From positions 1 to 64,000 of the forward strand of contig NZ_VNHW01000004.1 of the NCBI RefSeq assembly GCF_008124835.1: DNA of 64,000 nucleotides. Direction: 5' to 3'. Made by a program: the position numbers and the translations under genes. Below are positions 8,823 through 19,713 of the stretch, piece by piece. The stretch's first letter is position 1. Each line of letters begins with the position of its first letter. The notes beneath the pieces were generated by a model. That model had not been told where the DNA came from and did no database searches. It was given only the letters and a program-made list of their open reading frames with translations. The DNA is from Blastococcus xanthinilyticus (GTDB lineage Bacteria > Actinomycetota > Actinomycetes > Mycobacteriales > Geodermatophilaceae).

Positions 8823-9235
8823 GCGGCGCTCCCCAACTGGACCCTCATCCTCAAGTTCAGCCTTACAGTTATGTCAACTCGGTCGACAGAGGTGAAGTTA
8901 GGTGCGGGCGGAGAGGCGCTACAAGCACCGTCCGGGGGTCGGCGTGTCGGCGGACGCGGATCGCACGAGACTCTGACGACGCTTTGGTCACATCAACACC
9001 ACTGATCGTGACGACTCGCGCCGAGAACGTCTCATCCTGTGATCTACGGCCGTCCGGTGCAGGAGACGAGAAACATCGCCGAACAATCTGCGTGTCGGGC
9101 GTGTCGCACCGACCGGCGTGTCGGCCGACGTGCTCGTCCGCGCCGGTGCGCAGGCACGTGACGACGGTGCGCCACCACCACGGCTCGACAGCTCCTGCTC
9201 GACCGCACCGCCGGGCGGCGGGCGGGGCGGGCGGG
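8823..9235 (-). promoter_or_regulatory. ftsQ-ftsZ intergenic region with ftsZ promoter element
   Basis: No gene is seen in these 413 bases. Near ftsZ, within 8845-8900, the DNA is distinctly A+T-richer than its surroundings and the minus strand carries TTGACA (8872-8877), a good -35 hexamer; the matching -10 is not clear. ftsZ in other actinobacteria is known to have dedicated promoters in this gap. This would let FtsZ level be set apart from the mur genes upstream. Confidence 0.5.
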
Positions 9236-10039
9236 TCAGCGCAGGAGGACGGCGTCGGGCGCGCTGACGTCGATCAGCGCGGCCGGCTCGAGCTCGCCGG
9301 CGGCGATCCGCTCCAGCAGCGAGACGACGACCGGGCCCTTGACGTCGGACTCCTCGGGGCCGCCCCAGCGCACCACGGTGCCGTCGGCCATCGTCAGCTC
9401 GATGGCGTCGGGGTCCGGGACGGCGACGCCGTCGACGTCCTCCCGCAACCCGGTGGGCAGCGCGCGGACGGCCGCCAGCCCGGCCAGGGTCGCCGGGTCC
9501 TGCGGGCCGGGGTCGGCCACGTCCAGCGGGACGACCCCGCGGGGCGGCTCCCCGGTCACCGTGTCGAACAGGACGCCCTCCGCGTCGACCAGCGACCGGT
9601 TCCCGGGCTCCCCCACGACCGCGACGGGCACCCGCTCGGCCACGGTCACGACGATCCGGTCGGGCCAGCCCCGGGCGGCCTGGACGTCGCGCACCTGGGG
9701 CAGCCGCGCGACCCGCTCCTCGATCGCGCCGAGGTCCACCCGCAGCAGGGGCTCCCCGTCGGGCACCTGGGCGGTCTCCCGCACCTGGTCGGCCGACAGC
9801 GTGGTGACCCCGTCGACCTGCACCGTGCGGACGGCGAGGAACGGGGCGAGCCACAGCAGCCAGGCCACCGCCGCGACCACCGTCAGCAGCGCGGCGAGGG
9901 CGAGCAGCCGGCGCTGCCCGGCGCTGCGCCGGGCCGGCCGCCGGGACGGCAGGGGCGCGACGCGGGCACCGCGCCGCTCGGCAGGCCGGCGCCCGCGCGT
10001 GCGCGTGCGGTCCCGGGTGGTGCTGCCACTGCGGCTCAC
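9236..10039 (-). CDS. ftsQ: Cell division protein FtsQ
   Basis: A 267-residue bitopic membrane protein. An Arg-rich cytoplasmic tail (about 43 residues) precedes one membrane helix (LLALAALLTVVAAVAWLLWL), a POTRA domain (VRTVQVDGVTTLSADQVRET) and the FtsQ beta domain (WPDRIVVTVAERVPVAVV; LVDAEGVLFD). FtsQ links FtsL/FtsB-type proteins to the divisome. The GTG at 10037-10039 overlaps the murC stop by 4 bases. Confidence 0.92.
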   Translation of the reverse strand: MSRSGSTTRDRTRTRGRRPAERRGARVAPLPSRRPARRSAGQRRLLALAALLTVVAAVAWLLWLAPFLAVRTVQVDGVTTLSADQVRETAQVPDGEPLLRVDLGAIEERVARLPQVRDVQAARGWPDRIVVTVAERVPVAVVGEPGNRSLVDAEGVLFDTVTGEPPRGVVPLDVADPGPQDPATLAGLAAVRALPTGLREDVDGVAVPDPDAIELTMADGTVVRWGGPEESDVKGPVVVSLLERIAAGELEPAALIDVSAPDAVLLR

Positions 10040-11520
10040 CGGCCGGCGTCCGGCACGTCGTCCTTCCCCCCGGCTCCCCCGGCCGGCCGCTGCCCGGCGG
10101 CCTCCCCGGAGCGCAGCGCGTCGAGCACCTCGGGCCCGACCATGGAGACGTCGCCGGCGCCCATGGTCATCACCAGGTCACCGGGGCGCGCCCGCGCCGC
10201 CAGCGCCGGACCCGTCGCCGACCAGGACGGCTCGAACCGCACCCGGTCGGCCGGCAGCGGCACCGCGTCGGCCACCATCGCGCCGGTCACCCCGGGGACG
10301 GGGTCCTCGCGCGCGCCGTAGACGTCCATGACCACGACCTCGTCGGCCAGCCCCAGCGCCGCGCCGAAACCGTCGGCGAACTCCCGGGTGCGGCTGTAGA
10401 GGTGCGGCTGGAAGGCCACGACCAGCCGCCCCTCCCCCGCCACCGCGCGGGCGGCGCGCAGCTGGGCCGCCACCTCGGTCGGATGGTGGGCGTAGTCGTC
10501 GTACACCCGGACGCCGGCTGCGACGCCCTTGAGCTCGAAGCGGCGGTGGACGCCGCCGAACCGGCCGAGCCCCTCCACCAGGCCGCTCGCGGGCAGCCCC
10601 AGCTCGAGACCGGCCAGGAGGGCCGCCGCGCTGTTGCGGGCCATGTGCTCGCCAGGGACGAGGATGCGGACGGAGGCCAGCTCCGCGCCGTCCAGCACGG
10701 CCGTGTAGCTGGTCTCCTCGCGGCCCACCCGCAGGTCGACCAGGCGCAGGTCGGCGTCCTCGGCGGTGCCGTAGGTGCGCACCCGGGCGGGGCCGGGCCG
10801 GGTGCGCAGCCGCGCCGCCCCGGGATCGTCGGCGCAGAGGACGACGAAGCCGTCGGGGTGGACGGTCTCCAGGAAGCGGTCGAACGCCGCCTCGACGGCC
10901 GCGAGGTCGCCGTAGTTGTCCAGGTGGTCGGCCTCGACGTTGGTCACGATGCCGGCGTAGGGCGAGAGCAGGAGGAAGGACCGGTCGCTCTCGTCGGCCT
11001 CGGCCACGAAGACGTCGCCGGTCCCCGCGTGCGCGTTGCTGCCCGACTCGTTGAGGTTCCCGCCGATGGCGAACGAGGCGTCGACACCGCAGGCCTGCAC
11101 CGCGACGGTGAGCATCGAGGTCGTGGAGGTCTTGCCGTGCGTGCCCGCCACGGCGACGCTGCGCCGTCCGGCCATCACCGCGGCCAGCGCGACGGCGCGG
11201 GGCAGCACCCGCAGCTCCCGCTCCCGGGCCGCGACCAGCTCGGGGTTGTCCGGCCGGATCGCGGTGGACACCACGACGGTGTCGGCGTCGCCGAGGTGCG
11301 CCGCCTCGTGCCCCACCTCGACCCGGGCGCCGAGGGCGCGCAGCGCAAGCAGCGTGGGGCTGTCCCGCCGGTCGCTGCCGCTGACCAGCACCCCGCGGGC
11401 CAGCAGGATGCGGGCGATGCCGCTCATGCCGGCGCCGCCGATGCCGATGAAGTGGACCGCGCCCAGCTCGGGCAGCGTCGGCACCGGCCCGTTCCAGGCC
11501 GCGACGTCCTCTGCGCTCAT
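10036..11520 (-). CDS. murC: UDP-N-acetylmuramate-L-alanine ligase MurC
   Basis: A 494-residue cytoplasmic ligase that adds L-Ala to UDP-MurNAc. The N-terminal domain has HFIGIGGAGMSGIARIL (UDP binding), followed by the ATP loop VAGTHGKTSTTSM and the central motif ADESDRSFL. The C-terminal domain carries YDDYAHHPTEVAAQLRAAR, typical of MurC. It lies 10 bases downstream of murG and overlaps ftsQ. Confidence 0.96.
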   Translation of the reverse strand: MSAEDVAAWNGPVPTLPELGAVHFIGIGGAGMSGIARILLARGVLVSGSDRRDSPTLLALRALGARVEVGHEAAHLGDADTVVVSTAIRPDNPELVAARERELRVLPRAVALAAVMAGRRSVAVAGTHGKTSTTSMLTVAVQACGVDASFAIGGNLNESGSNAHAGTGDVFVAEADESDRSFLLLSPYAGIVTNVEADHLDNYGDLAAVEAAFDRFLETVHPDGFVVLCADDPGAARLRTRPGPARVRTYGTAEDADLRLVDLRVGREETSYTAVLDGAELASVRILVPGEHMARNSAAALLAGLELGLPASGLVEGLGRFGGVHRRFELKGVAAGVRVYDDYAHHPTEVAAQLRAARAVAGEGRLVVAFQPHLYSRTREFADGFGAALGLADEVVVMDVYGAREDPVPGVTGAMVADAVPLPADRVRFEPSWSATGPALAARARPGDLVMTMGAGDVSMVGPEVLDALRSGEAAGQRPAGGAGGKDDVPDAGR

Positions 11521-11530
11521 GATCCGGCGC

Positions 11531-12628
11531 TCACTTCTCCGCTACCTCGCAGACGATGTCGGCCAGCCGCTCGTCGGCGTCCGGCACTCCGGCGGCGGCG
11601 GCGTGCCGCGCCAGGTCGGCCAGCGCGGCCGGGTCGGTGAGCAGCGGCAGCAGGTGGTCGGTGATCCAGGCCGGGCCGAGGTCGCCGTCCTCGACGAGCA
11701 GCCCGCCGCCGGCGTCGAGGACCGGCTGGGCGTTGCGCCGCTGCTCGCCGTTGCCGATCGGCAGCGGGACGAAGGCCGCCGGCAGACCGACCGCCGACAG
11801 CTCGGCGACGGTGACCGCCCCGGACCGGCACAGCGCCAGGTCGGCGGCGGCGTAGGCCAGGTCCATCCGCTCCAGGTAGTCGACGACGACGTAGGGCGCG
11901 CTGCCGGCCGGGCGCGGGGGCACGACGACGTCGGTGTTCTTGGGGCCCCGGGCGTGCAGCACCTGGACGCCGGCGGCGGTGAGGGCGTCGGCGGAGGCGG
12001 CCGCGGCCCGGTTGAGCGATGCCGCGCCCTGCGACCCGCCGGAGACCAGCAGCGTCGGCCGGTCGGCGTCCAGCCCGAACTCCGCCCGCGCCTCGGCGCG
12101 GCGGCCGGCCCGGTCGAGGGAGGAGATGGCCCGGCGCAGCGGCATGCCGACGTGCTCCCCACGGTGCAGCGGCGTGCCCGGCGCGGTGACCGCGACCCGG
12201 GCCGCGATGCGGGCCCCGATCCGGTTGGCCAGCCCCGGCAGGGCGTTCTGCTCGTGGACGACGACCGGCACCCCCGCGCGGCGGGCGGCCAGGTACGCCG
12301 GGAGGGCCACGTAGCCGCCGAAGCCGACGACCACGTCGGCGGCGAGCTCGTCGAGCAGCGCCCGGGTCTCGGCCACCGACCGGCGGACCCGGCCGGGGAC
12401 GCGGAGCAGCTCCGGCGTGGGCTTGCGCGGCAGCGGCACCGGCGGGATCAGCCGCAGGTCGTAGCCGCGCGCCGGCACCAGCCGGGTCTCCATGCCGCGG
12501 GCGGTGCCCAGGCAGGTGATCCGCAGCTCGGGGTCGCGTCGCCGGAGGGCGTCGGCCAGCGCGAGCATCGGCTCGATGTGCCCGCCGGTGCCGCCGCCGG
12601 CGAGCACGACCGACCGGACGCCGGTCAT
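11531..12628 (-). CDS. murG: MurG, lipid II-forming N-acetylglucosaminyltransferase
   Basis: A 365-residue peripheral membrane glycosyltransferase that adds GlcNAc to lipid I. The N-terminal G loop [21 protein letters not shown] starts 7 residues in; a second G loop ([17 protein letters not shown]), [12 protein letters not shown] and the donor site ([30 protein letters not shown]) follow. The ATG at 12626-12628 overlaps the ftsW stop by 4 bases, which fixes the start; the reading frame remains open far upstream inside ftsW but that is a shadow. Confidence 0.96.
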   Translation of the reverse strand: MTGVRSVVLAGGGTGGHIEPMLALADALRRRDPELRITCLGTARGMETRLVPARGYDLRLIPPVPLPRKPTPELLRVPGRVRRSVAETRALLDELAADVVVGFGGYVALPAYLAARRAGVPVVVHEQNALPGLANRIGARIAARVAVTAPGTPLHRGEHVGMPLRRAISSLDRAGRRAEARAEFGLDADRPTLLVSGGSQGAASLNRAAAASADALTAAGVQVLHARGPKNTDVVVPPRPAGSAPYVVVDYLERMDLAYAAADLALCRSGAVTVAELSAVGLPAAFVPLPIGNGEQRRNAQPVLDAGGGLLVEDGDLGPAWITDHLLPLLTDPAALADLARHAAAAGVPDADERLADIVCEVAEK

Positions 12629-14151
12629 CGCCCGCCCCGCGACCGGCCGGTGCCGACCGGGCGCTGCCGCGGTGCCGCGCCGGGCTGGGAACGGCCTGCC
12701 GCGGGGATGCCGCCGGCCGGTCGCGGGCGCGCCGGCGCGGCCGACCGGGTCGGGTTCTCGGTGCGGGGCGGCGTCCGCCGCGGCGACGTCCCCCGGGCGT
12801 GCAGCACGGTGCGCGCGCTCCCCACCGCGGGCCGAACCGGAGCGGCGTCCCCGGGGACGCGACGGGGCCGCACCTGGTCCACGGCCGTGGTCGGCGCCGG
12901 CAGCAGCAGGCGCGCCAGGCGGCTGCGCTCGGCGGTGCGCAGGTGCTCGACGGCGGCGGGCTCGGACAGGGCGAAGCGGGCCAGCAGCCCGACGATGAAG
13001 AGGGTGAGGATCAGCGAGGTCCCCCCCGCCGAGATGAGCGGGAGGGTCACGCCGGTCACCGGGAGCAGGCCCACCACGTACCCCATGTTCATGGTCGCCT
13101 GGCCGATCAGCCACACGGTGATGGCCACGCACGCCAGCTGGACGAACCGGTCGGCCGAGCGCAGGGCGATCCGGAAGCCGGTGTAGGCGAGCACGCCGTA
13201 GAGGGTGACCACCACCAGGCAGCCCAGGAACCCGAGCTCCTCGCCGATGATGGCGAAGATGTAGTCGGACTCCGCCTCGGGCAGGATGTTCCACTTCATC
13301 TTGCTGTTGCCCAGGCCCACGCCCCACAGCCCGCCGGTGGCCAGCGCGTACATGCCGCGGATGGCCTGGAACCCGGTGTCGGTCGGGTCGGCGAACGGGT
13401 CGAGGAAGGCGGTGATCCGCTCCATCCGGTACGGCGCCACCCAGACCATGAGGGCGACCAGCACCGCCGCGACGCCGGCGAAGGCGCCGAACCAGCGCAT
13501 CGGCATGCCACCGGCCCAGAGCAGCCCGACCAGCACCAGCCCCAGGCTGACGACGCCGCCGAAGTCCGGCTCGGCGATCAGCAGCAGCGACAGCACCCCG
13601 AACACCGGCAGCACCGGGACCAGCAGCGACTGGGTGGTCAGGTAGCGCTCGCGCAGCGCCAGGACGTGCGCGCCCCACAGGGCGAACACCAGCTTGCCGA
13701 GCTCGGAGGGCTGGAAGTCCGTGACCCCCAGCGGGATCCACTGCCGGGCGCCGTTGCGCTCCTGACCGATCCCCGGGATGAGCACGATCAGCAGCAGCCC
13801 GACGACGACGAGGAGGGCGACCGGGGCCCAGCGGCGGATCAGCCCGACCGGCAGCCGCATGGCGACCACCATCGCGCCCAGGCCGATGCAGGCCAGCACC
13901 AGCTGCTTCACGCCGGGCGCCCAGGCCGGCTCGTCGTCCAGCGCCGCCTCGATGGCGGAGGCGGAGAAGACCATGGTCAGGCCGATGAGCAGGAGCAGCC
14001 CGGCGGAACCGAGCACGAGGTGGCAGCTGGTCATCGGCCCGTCGAGCCACGCCGGCCCGGCCCAACGCCGGCGGCGCGGACGACGGGCGGCGCCGGCCGG
14101 GCGGTCGCGCGCCGGGCGGGCCGGGCGCAGCGGTCGCTCGGTCGCGGTCAC
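12625..14151 (-). CDS. ftsW: FtsW lipid II polymerase (SEDS family)
   Basis: A 508-residue SEDS glycosyltransferase that polymerises septal peptidoglycan with FtsI. Ten or so membrane helices run from about residue 45 to 400. SEDS signatures include [36 protein letters not shown] and [19 protein letters not shown]. The roughly 110-residue C-terminal tail is rich in Arg, Pro and Ala. GTG 14151 overlaps the murD stop by 4 bases. Confidence 0.95.
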   Translation of the reverse strand: MTATERPLRPARPARDRPAGAARRPRRRRWAGPAWLDGPMTSCHLVLGSAGLLLLIGLTMVFSASAIEAALDDEPAWAPGVKQLVLACIGLGAMVVAMRLPVGLIRRWAPVALLVVVGLLLIVLIPGIGQERNGARQWIPLGVTDFQPSELGKLVFALWGAHVLALRERYLTTQSLLVPVLPVFGVLSLLLIAEPDFGGVVSLGLVLVGLLWAGGMPMRWFGAFAGVAAVLVALMVWVAPYRMERITAFLDPFADPTDTGFQAIRGMYALATGGLWGVGLGNSKMKWNILPEAESDYIFAIIGEELGFLGCLVVVTLYGVLAYTGFRIALRSADRFVQLACVAITVWLIGQATMNMGYVVGLLPVTGVTLPLISAGGTSLILTLFIVGLLARFALSEPAAVEHLRTAERSRLARLLLPAPTTAVDQVRPRRVPGDAAPVRPAVGSARTVLHARGTSPRRTPPRTENPTRSAAPARPRPAGGIPAAGRSQPGAAPRQRPVGTGRSRGGR

Positions 14152-15590
14152 GCCCGGGTCCCGAGCCCGCGCACCGCGTCGGCGAACGCGCGCCCGCGGT
14201 GGCCGTAGTCCCGGAAGACGTCCATGGAGGCGGCCGCCGGCGCGAGCAGCACCGTGTCCCCCGGCCGGGCCAGCCCGGCCGCGGCGGCGACGACCTGCGC
14301 CATCGTCGCCTCAGCAGTCACACCCGTCCCGGCCATCCCGTCATCGTCGCCGCTCGGGACCTCCACGACGGGCACCGACGGCGCGTGTCGCGCCAGGGAA
14401 CGCGCCACGTCCGCCCGGTCGCGGCCAAGGAGGACCGCACCGGCGAGCCGGGGCGCGACGGCGGCGACCAGCGGGTCCACGTCGGCGCCCTTCAGCAGAC
14501 CGCCGGCGATCCAGACCACCCGCGGGTAGCCGGCCAGGGAGGCGCCGGCCGCGTGCGGGTTGGTCGCCTTGCTGTCGTTCACGAAGTCCACGCCGTCGAC
14601 GGTGGCGACCAGCTCGTTGCGGTGCGCGCCCCCGCGGAAGCCCGCCAGGCCCCGGCGCACGGCGGCGGCGTCGACGCCCACCGCCCGGGCCAGCGCGGCG
14701 GCCACCAGGGCGTTGACGGTGTTGTGCGGCCCGGGCAGCTGCAGCTCCTCGCGCGCCATCAGGTGCTCCCCCGCCGGGTCGGCGGCGAAGGCGCGGTCGA
14801 CCAGCGCGCCGGCCCGGACGCCGAGCTGGCCGGGGGCCGGCTCGCCGAGGGTGACGGTCACCGGCCGCGGGTGGGCCACCACCAGGGCGGCGGCCACCGG
14901 GTCGCCGGCGTCGGCGACGGCGACCGGCGCCCGCTCGAGGATGCGCGCCTTGGCGTCGCGGTAGGCGGCGAACGAGCCGTGCCAGTCGGTGTGGTCGTCG
15001 GCGACGTTGAGCACGGCCGCCGCCGCGGGGGCGAGCGAGGAGGACCAGTGCAGCTGGAAGCTGGACAGCTCCACCGCGAGGACGTCGTAGGCCGGCGCGC
15101 CGTCGGCGTCCCGGGCGGTGACCACCTCGACCAGCGGCCGGCCCACGTTGCCGGCCGCGACCGCCCGGCGGCCGGCGGCCACCAGGACCGCCTCCAGCAT
15201 GGTCACCGTGGTGGTCTTCCCGTTGGTCCCGGTCACCGCCAGCCACGGGGCCGGGGTCCCGTCGGGGCCGGGGATGCGCAGCCGCCAGGCGAGCTCCGGC
15301 TCCCCGACCACCTCGATCCCGCGGGCGGCGGCGTCGGCCAGCAGCGGCGAGTCGGGCCGCCAGCCCGGCGAGGTGACCACCAGGTCGACGCCGTCGGGCA
15401 GCTCCTCGACGGCGCCCAGCCAGGTGCCGCCGGCGTCGGTGAGCTCGGTGACCACGGGCGGCTGCGCGGCGTCGGTGAGCAGCACGTGCGCCCCGGAGGC
15501 CAGCAGCACCCGGGCCGCGGCCGCCCCGGAGACGCCGAGCCCGGCGACGAGGGCGGTGCGGCCGACGACGGCGTCGGAAGGAGTGCTCAC
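14148..15590 (-). CDS. murD: UDP-MurNAc-L-Ala-D-Glu ligase MurD
   Basis: A 480-residue cytoplasmic ligase that adds D-Glu to UDP-MurNAc-L-Ala. It begins [20 protein letters not shown], has the ATP loop [17 protein letters not shown], the central [14 protein letters not shown] motif (the family DHLD/DHTDWH region), and [17 protein letters not shown] near the C-terminal domain. The GTG start at 15588-15590 is set by the 4-base overlap with the mraY stop. Confidence 0.95.
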   Translation of the reverse strand: MSTPSDAVVGRTALVAGLGVSGAAAARVLLASGAHVLLTDAAQPPVVTELTDAGGTWLGAVEELPDGVDLVVTSPGWRPDSPLLADAAARGIEVVGEPELAWRLRIPGPDGTPAPWLAVTGTNGKTTTVTMLEAVLVAAGRRAVAAGNVGRPLVEVVTARDADGAPAYDVLAVELSSFQLHWSSSLAPAAAAVLNVADDHTDWHGSFAAYRDAKARILERAPVAVADAGDPVAAALVVAHPRPVTVTLGEPAPGQLGVRAGALVDRAFAADPAGEHLMAREELQLPGPHNTVNALVAAALARAVGVDAAAVRRGLAGFRGGAHRNELVATVDGVDFVNDSKATNPHAAGASLAGYPRVVWIAGGLLKGADVDPLVAAVAPRLAGAVLLGRDRADVARSLARHAPSVPVVEVPSGDDDGMAGTGVTAEATMAQVVAAAAGLARPGDTVLLAPAAASMDVFRDYGHRGRAFADAVRGLGTRA

Positions 15591-16663
15591 AGGCCCACGA
15601 AGCTCAGCCAGTCGGCGTAGAACAGCCCGAGCCCGAACGCCACCGCCATGCCGGTGACCAGCCAGAACCGCACGATGACGGTGTTCTCGGTCCAGCCGGC
15701 CAGCTCGAAGTGGTGGTGCAGGGGCGCCATGCGGAAGACCCGCCGCCGGGTCGCGCGGAAGAAGGCGACCTGGATGATCACCGACAGGGTGACCGCGACG
15801 AACAACCCGCCCAGGACGACCAGCAGCAGTTCGGTGCGGGTGACGATGGCCAGCCCCGACAGCAGCCCACCGAGGGCCAGCGAGCCGGTGTCGCCCATGA
15901 AGATGCGCGCCGGGCTGGTGTTCCACCACAGGAAGCCCAGGCACGCGCCCATCCCGGCGGCGGCGACGAGCGTGACGTCCAGCGGGTCGCGGACGGTGTA
16001 GCAGCCCTCGATCAGCTCGGTGGCGCAGTGGTGGGTGAACTGCCAGAACGAGATGACGATGTAGGAGGCCAGCACCATCGCCGAGGACCCCGCGGCCAGC
16101 CCGTCCAGGCCGTCGGTGAGGTTGACGGCGTTGGAGAACCCGGCGATGAACAGGTAGGCGAGGATGACGAAGGCGACGGGGCCCAGCGCCAGTGGTGCGA
16201 TGTCGCGCACGTAGGACACCACCGTGGAGGCCGGCGTCACCCCGTCGCTGGGGAAGTTGAGCGCCAGCACGGCGAAGGTGACGCCGACGACGAGCTGGCC
16301 GACCAGCTTGGCGGTCTTGTTGAGGCCGAGGCTCCGCCGGTGGCGGATCTTCAGGTAGTCGTCGAGGAAGCCGACCGTGCCCATGCCCACCATGAGGAAG
16401 AGCAGCAGCAGCCCGGTCGCGCTGAACCCCCAGCCGGACTCGCCGAGGAACGCCAGGTGGGCGGCGACGTAGCCGAGCACCGTCGCGCCGACGATCACCG
16501 TCCCGCCCATGGTGGGCGTGCCCTTCTTGGACAGGTGGCTCTCGGGGCCGTCGTCCCGGATCTCCTGGCCCATGCCCTGGCGGCGGAAGGCCCGGATCGC
16601 GATCGGGGTCAGCAGGATGGAGATGACCAGGCCGACCGCGGCCGCGATGAGGACGCTCCTCAC
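15587..16663 (-). CDS. mraY: MraY phospho-MurNAc-pentapeptide transferase
   Basis: A 358-residue ten-helix membrane enzyme that makes lipid I from UDP-MurNAc-pentapeptide and undecaprenyl phosphate. Signatures are KKGTPTMGGTVIV near residue 55, the catalytic FLDDYLKIRHRRSLGL, NLTDGLDGLAAGSS and the C-terminal MAPLHHHFELAGWTE. It begins at GTG 16663, overlapping the murF stop by 4 bases. Confidence 0.96.
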   Translation of the reverse strand: MRSVLIAAAVGLVISILLTPIAIRAFRRQGMGQEIRDDGPESHLSKKGTPTMGGTVIVGATVLGYVAAHLAFLGESGWGFSATGLLLLFLMVGMGTVGFLDDYLKIRHRRSLGLNKTAKLVGQLVVGVTFAVLALNFPSDGVTPASTVVSYVRDIAPLALGPVAFVILAYLFIAGFSNAVNLTDGLDGLAAGSSAMVLASYIVISFWQFTHHCATELIEGCYTVRDPLDVTLVAAAGMGACLGFLWWNTSPARIFMGDTGSLALGGLLSGLAIVTRTELLLVVLGGLFVAVTLSVIIQVAFFRATRRRVFRMAPLHHHFELAGWTENTVIVRFWLVTGMAVAFGLGLFYADWLSFVGL

Positions 16664-18063
16664 TGCGCGGCACCGCCCAGCAGGTCGGCGGCGAGCAGCT
16701 CGAGGCCGTAGGCGCGGCTGGCCTTGACGAGGACGACGTCCCCGGGCCGCAGCACCTCCGACAGCCACGCGAGGGCGGCGCCCCGGTCCGGCACGTGCAC
16801 CGACTCCTCTCCTGCGCGCCGCCCCGCGGCGGTCGCGCCCTCCGCAATGCCTACCGCATCGGCACCGACCGCCACGACCAGGTCGGCCCCGGCGGCGACC
16901 GCGTCGCGGCCCAGCCGCTCGTGCTCGGCGGCCGCGTCGGGCCCGAGCTCGGCCATGCCGCCGAGGACGGCGATGCGGCGCTCCCCCGCGAGGCCGGCGA
17001 GCGCCGCGAGCGCCGCGCGCATCGACTCGGGGTTGGCGTTGTACGCGTCGTTGACGACCGTCACGCCGTCGGCCCGGCGGTCCACCTCCATGCGCCAGCG
17101 GCTGCGCGGCGCCGCGGCCGACAGCGCACCGGCCACCTCCGCGGGCGTCAGCCCCGCGGCCAGTGCGGCGCCGGCCGCCGAGAGGGCGTTGGCCACCTGG
17201 TGCTCGCCGACCACGCGCAGCGCGACCGGGTGGCGCTCGCCGCCGGCCACCAGCGTGAACCCGGCGCGGGCGGCGTCGTCGAGCGCGACGTCGACGGCCC
17301 GGACGTCGGCAGCCGGCGCGCGACCGGTGGTGACCACGCGGGCCCTCGTCCGCTCCGCCATGCCGAGCACCCGGGCGTCGTCGGCGTTGAGCACGGCGGC
17401 CCCGTCGGCCGGCAGCGCCTCCACCAGCTCGCCCTTGGCCTGCGCGATCACCTCGGCGCTGCCGAACTCGCCGAGGTGGGCCGAGCCCACGTTGAGGACG
17501 ACGCCCACCTGCGGGCGGGCGACCCGGCACAGCCGGGCGATGTGGCCGGGACCGCGCGCGCCCATCTCCAGCACCAGGAAGCGGGTGCCCTCGTCGGCGG
17601 AGAGCACGGTCAGCGGCAGGCCGATGTCGTTGTTGTACGAGCCCGGCGGGCTGACCGTCGGCCCGCCGACCGCCAGCACCTGGCCCAGGAGGTCCTTGGT
17701 CGAGGTCTTGCCCGACGAGCCGGTGATGCCCAGGGTCAGCAGCCCGGCCCGCGCGAGCCGCTCGTGCACGCCCGCGGCCAGCCGGCCCAGCGCCTCCACC
17801 GGGTCGTCGACGACGACGCACGGCAGCGCCGGATCGGGACGGGCGGCCAGCGCGGCGACCGCACCGGCCGCGGCCGCGGCACCGAGGAAGTCGTGCCCGT
17901 CGGCCCGCTCCCCCGCCACGGCGACGAAGAGGTCCCCCGCGGCCACCGCGCGCGAGTCCAGCGTGACCTTCCCGGTGACCCTGCCGGCGACCCCGCCGTC
18001 CGGCGGACCCACCAGGCGGCCCCCGGCCAGCTCGGCCACCTCGGTCGGCGACAGCTCGATCAC
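16660..18063 (-). CDS. murF: UDP-MurNAc-tripeptide D-Ala-D-Ala ligase MurF
   Basis: A 467-residue ligase that adds D-Ala-D-Ala to the UDP-MurNAc tripeptide. It begins [19 protein letters not shown], contains the ATP loop GITGSSGKTSTKDLLGQV, the motif LEMGARGPGHIARL (typical of MurF), NVGSAHLGEFGS and NDAYNANPESMRAAL. The GTG start overlaps the murE stop by 4 bases. Confidence 0.95.
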   Translation of the reverse strand: MIELSPTEVAELAGGRLVGPPDGGVAGRVTGKVTLDSRAVAAGDLFVAVAGERADGHDFLGAAAAAGAVAALAARPDPALPCVVVDDPVEALGRLAAGVHERLARAGLLTLGITGSSGKTSTKDLLGQVLAVGGPTVSPPGSYNNDIGLPLTVLSADEGTRFLVLEMGARGPGHIARLCRVARPQVGVVLNVGSAHLGEFGSAEVIAQAKGELVEALPADGAAVLNADDARVLGMAERTRARVVTTGRAPAADVRAVDVALDDAARAGFTLVAGGERHPVALRVVGEHQVANALSAAGAALAAGLTPAEVAGALSAAAPRSRWRMEVDRRADGVTVVNDAYNANPESMRAALAALAGLAGERRIAVLGGMAELGPDAAAEHERLGRDAVAAGADLVVAVGADAVGIAEGATAAGRRAGEESVHVPDRGAALAWLSEVLRPGDVVLVKASRAYGLELLAADLLGGAAQ

Positions 18064-19610
18064 GGCGCCCCTCCGCCCAGGACCTCGCGCAGCGCGGTGC
18101 GGTCGTCGAAGGGGTGCACCGTGCCCGCGATCTCCTGCCCCGTCTCGTGGCCCTTGCCGGCCACCAGCAGCGTGTCCCCCGCGCGGGCCAGCCGCACGGC
18201 CGCGGCCAGGGCCGCCCGCCGGTTCCCGACCTCGAGCACCTCGGCGCGCCGGTCCTCGGCCACCTCCGCGGCCCCGGCGAGCATCGCGGCGCGGATCGCG
18301 GCCGGCTCCTCGGAGCGGGGGTTGTCGTCGGTGACCACCAGGACGTCGCTGCCCTCGGCCGCCGCCCGGCCCATCTCCGGGCGCTTGCCCGGGTCCCGGT
18401 CGCCCCCGCAGCCGAGGACGGTGATCAGCCGGCCCGTGGTCGCCGCGCGGAGCGCGGTCAGCGCGGTGCGCACGGCGTCTGGGGTGTGGGCGTAGTCGAC
18501 CACGGCCACGAACGGCTGCCCGGCGTCCACCGGCTCCATGCGGCCGGGGACCACGGTGGCGGCCAGGCCGGTGAGCGCGTCCTCGACGGCGACGCCGACG
18601 CCGTCCAGCAGCGCCACCGCGAGCACCGCGTTGGCGACGTTGAACCGGCCGGGCAGCCGGAGCCGCGCCGGCCAGCTGCGGCCGCCGGGCCCGTGCAGGG
18701 TGAAGGTGGAGCCGCCACCGGGCGCCGGAGCGACGTCCGAGGCGGTCCAGTCCGCCGTCGCGCCCTCGCTGCCGGCGACCGTCACCGGCCGCGGACGGCC
18801 GGGCCGGTCGACCAGACGGCGCCCGTAGGCGTCGTCGACGTCGACCACCTCCACGCCGGCGCGGCCGTCGAACAGCAGCGCCTTGGCCCGGAAGTAGTCC
18901 TCCATGTCGGTGTGGAAGTCCAGGTGGTCGCGGCCCAGGTTGGTGAAGCCGGCGGCGGCGAAGCGGACGCCGCCGACCCGGCCCATCACCAGCGCGTGGC
19001 TGGACACCTCCATGACCACCGCGGAGACCCCGTCCGCGGCCATGCCGGCGAGCAGGGCGTGGAGGGCGGGGGCCTCGGGCGTGGTGCGGACGCTCGGCAG
19101 CGCGGTGGCGGCCCCGTCGGCCGTGCGGGTGCGGGTCTCGACCGTGCCGATCAGGCCGGTGGCGCGGCCCGCGGCGGCCAGCCCGGCCTCGACCAGGTAG
19201 CTGGTGGTGGTCTTGCCGTTCGTGCCGGTGATGCCCAGGACGGCCATCCGCGCGCTGGGCTCGCCGTAGACCCGGTCGGCGACGGCACCGAGCACCTGGC
19301 GGGGGTCGTCGACCACGCAGACCGGCAGCCCGGCGGCTGCCGCCTGCTCCCGCCCGGTGGGGTCGGTGAGCAGGGCCACGGCGCCGCGGGCGGCGGCATC
19401 GGCGGCGTACCGGGCGCCGTGCGTGCGCGCGCCGGGCAGGGCGGCGTAGAGGTGGCCGGGGGCGACGTCGCCGGAGGCGAGGGTGACGCCGGAGACCGCG
19501 ACGTCGGCGCCGCCACCCTCCGGCGTGCCGATCAGATCGGTCAGCGCGGCGAGGGGAAGCGGTCGGTTCCCGGCGGCCCGCGGGGCCGCCCCGGGATCGG
19601 TCGGGGTCAC
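18060..19610 (-). CDS. murE: UDP-MurNAc-L-Ala-D-Glu:meso-diaminopimelate ligase MurE
   Basis: A 516-residue ligase that adds the third stem-peptide residue. It has the ATP loop [32 protein letters not shown] and the signature DNPR (in VVTDDNPRSEEP), which marks enzymes specific for meso-diaminopimelate rather than lysine. The start is GTG 19610. A TAGATT hexamer 8 bases upstream suggests an internal promoter here. Confidence 0.95.
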   Translation of the reverse strand: MTPTDPGAAPRAAGNRPLPLAALTDLIGTPEGGGADVAVSGVTLASGDVAPGHLYAALPGARTHGARYAADAAARGAVALLTDPTGREQAAAAGLPVCVVDDPRQVLGAVADRVYGEPSARMAVLGITGTNGKTTTSYLVEAGLAAAGRATGLIGTVETRTRTADGAATALPSVRTTPEAPALHALLAGMAADGVSAVVMEVSSHALVMGRVGGVRFAAAGFTNLGRDHLDFHTDMEDYFRAKALLFDGRAGVEVVDVDDAYGRRLVDRPGRPRPVTVAGSEGATADWTASDVAPAPGGGSTFTLHGPGGRSWPARLRLPGRFNVANAVLAVALLDGVGVAVEDALTGLAATVVPGRMEPVDAGQPFVAVVDYAHTPDAVRTALTALRAATTGRLITVLGCGGDRDPGKRPEMGRAAAEGSDVLVVTDDNPRSEEPAAIRAAMLAGAAEVAEDRRAEVLEVGNRRAALAAAVRLARAGDTLLVAGKGHETGQEIAGTVHPFDDRTALREVLGGGAP

Positions 19611-19618
19611 GGGGCTCC

Positions 19619-19624
19619 AATCTA
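19619..19624 (-). promoter_or_regulatory. Putative -10 element for murE
   Basis: TAGATT on the minus strand lies 8 bases before the murE GTG, a spacing that would give a leaderless or nearly leaderless transcript. It would allow murE and the genes after it to be transcribed independently of ftsI. Assigned by motif and spacing only. Confidence 0.4.
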
Positions 19625-19713
19625 CCGGCGGGGACCCCCCGACCAGCGCACGTGCACGGGACGCCCCCGCCGCGCCGCCCGGAGGGGACGGTCCGCCGGC
19701 CGGGGCCCGGGGC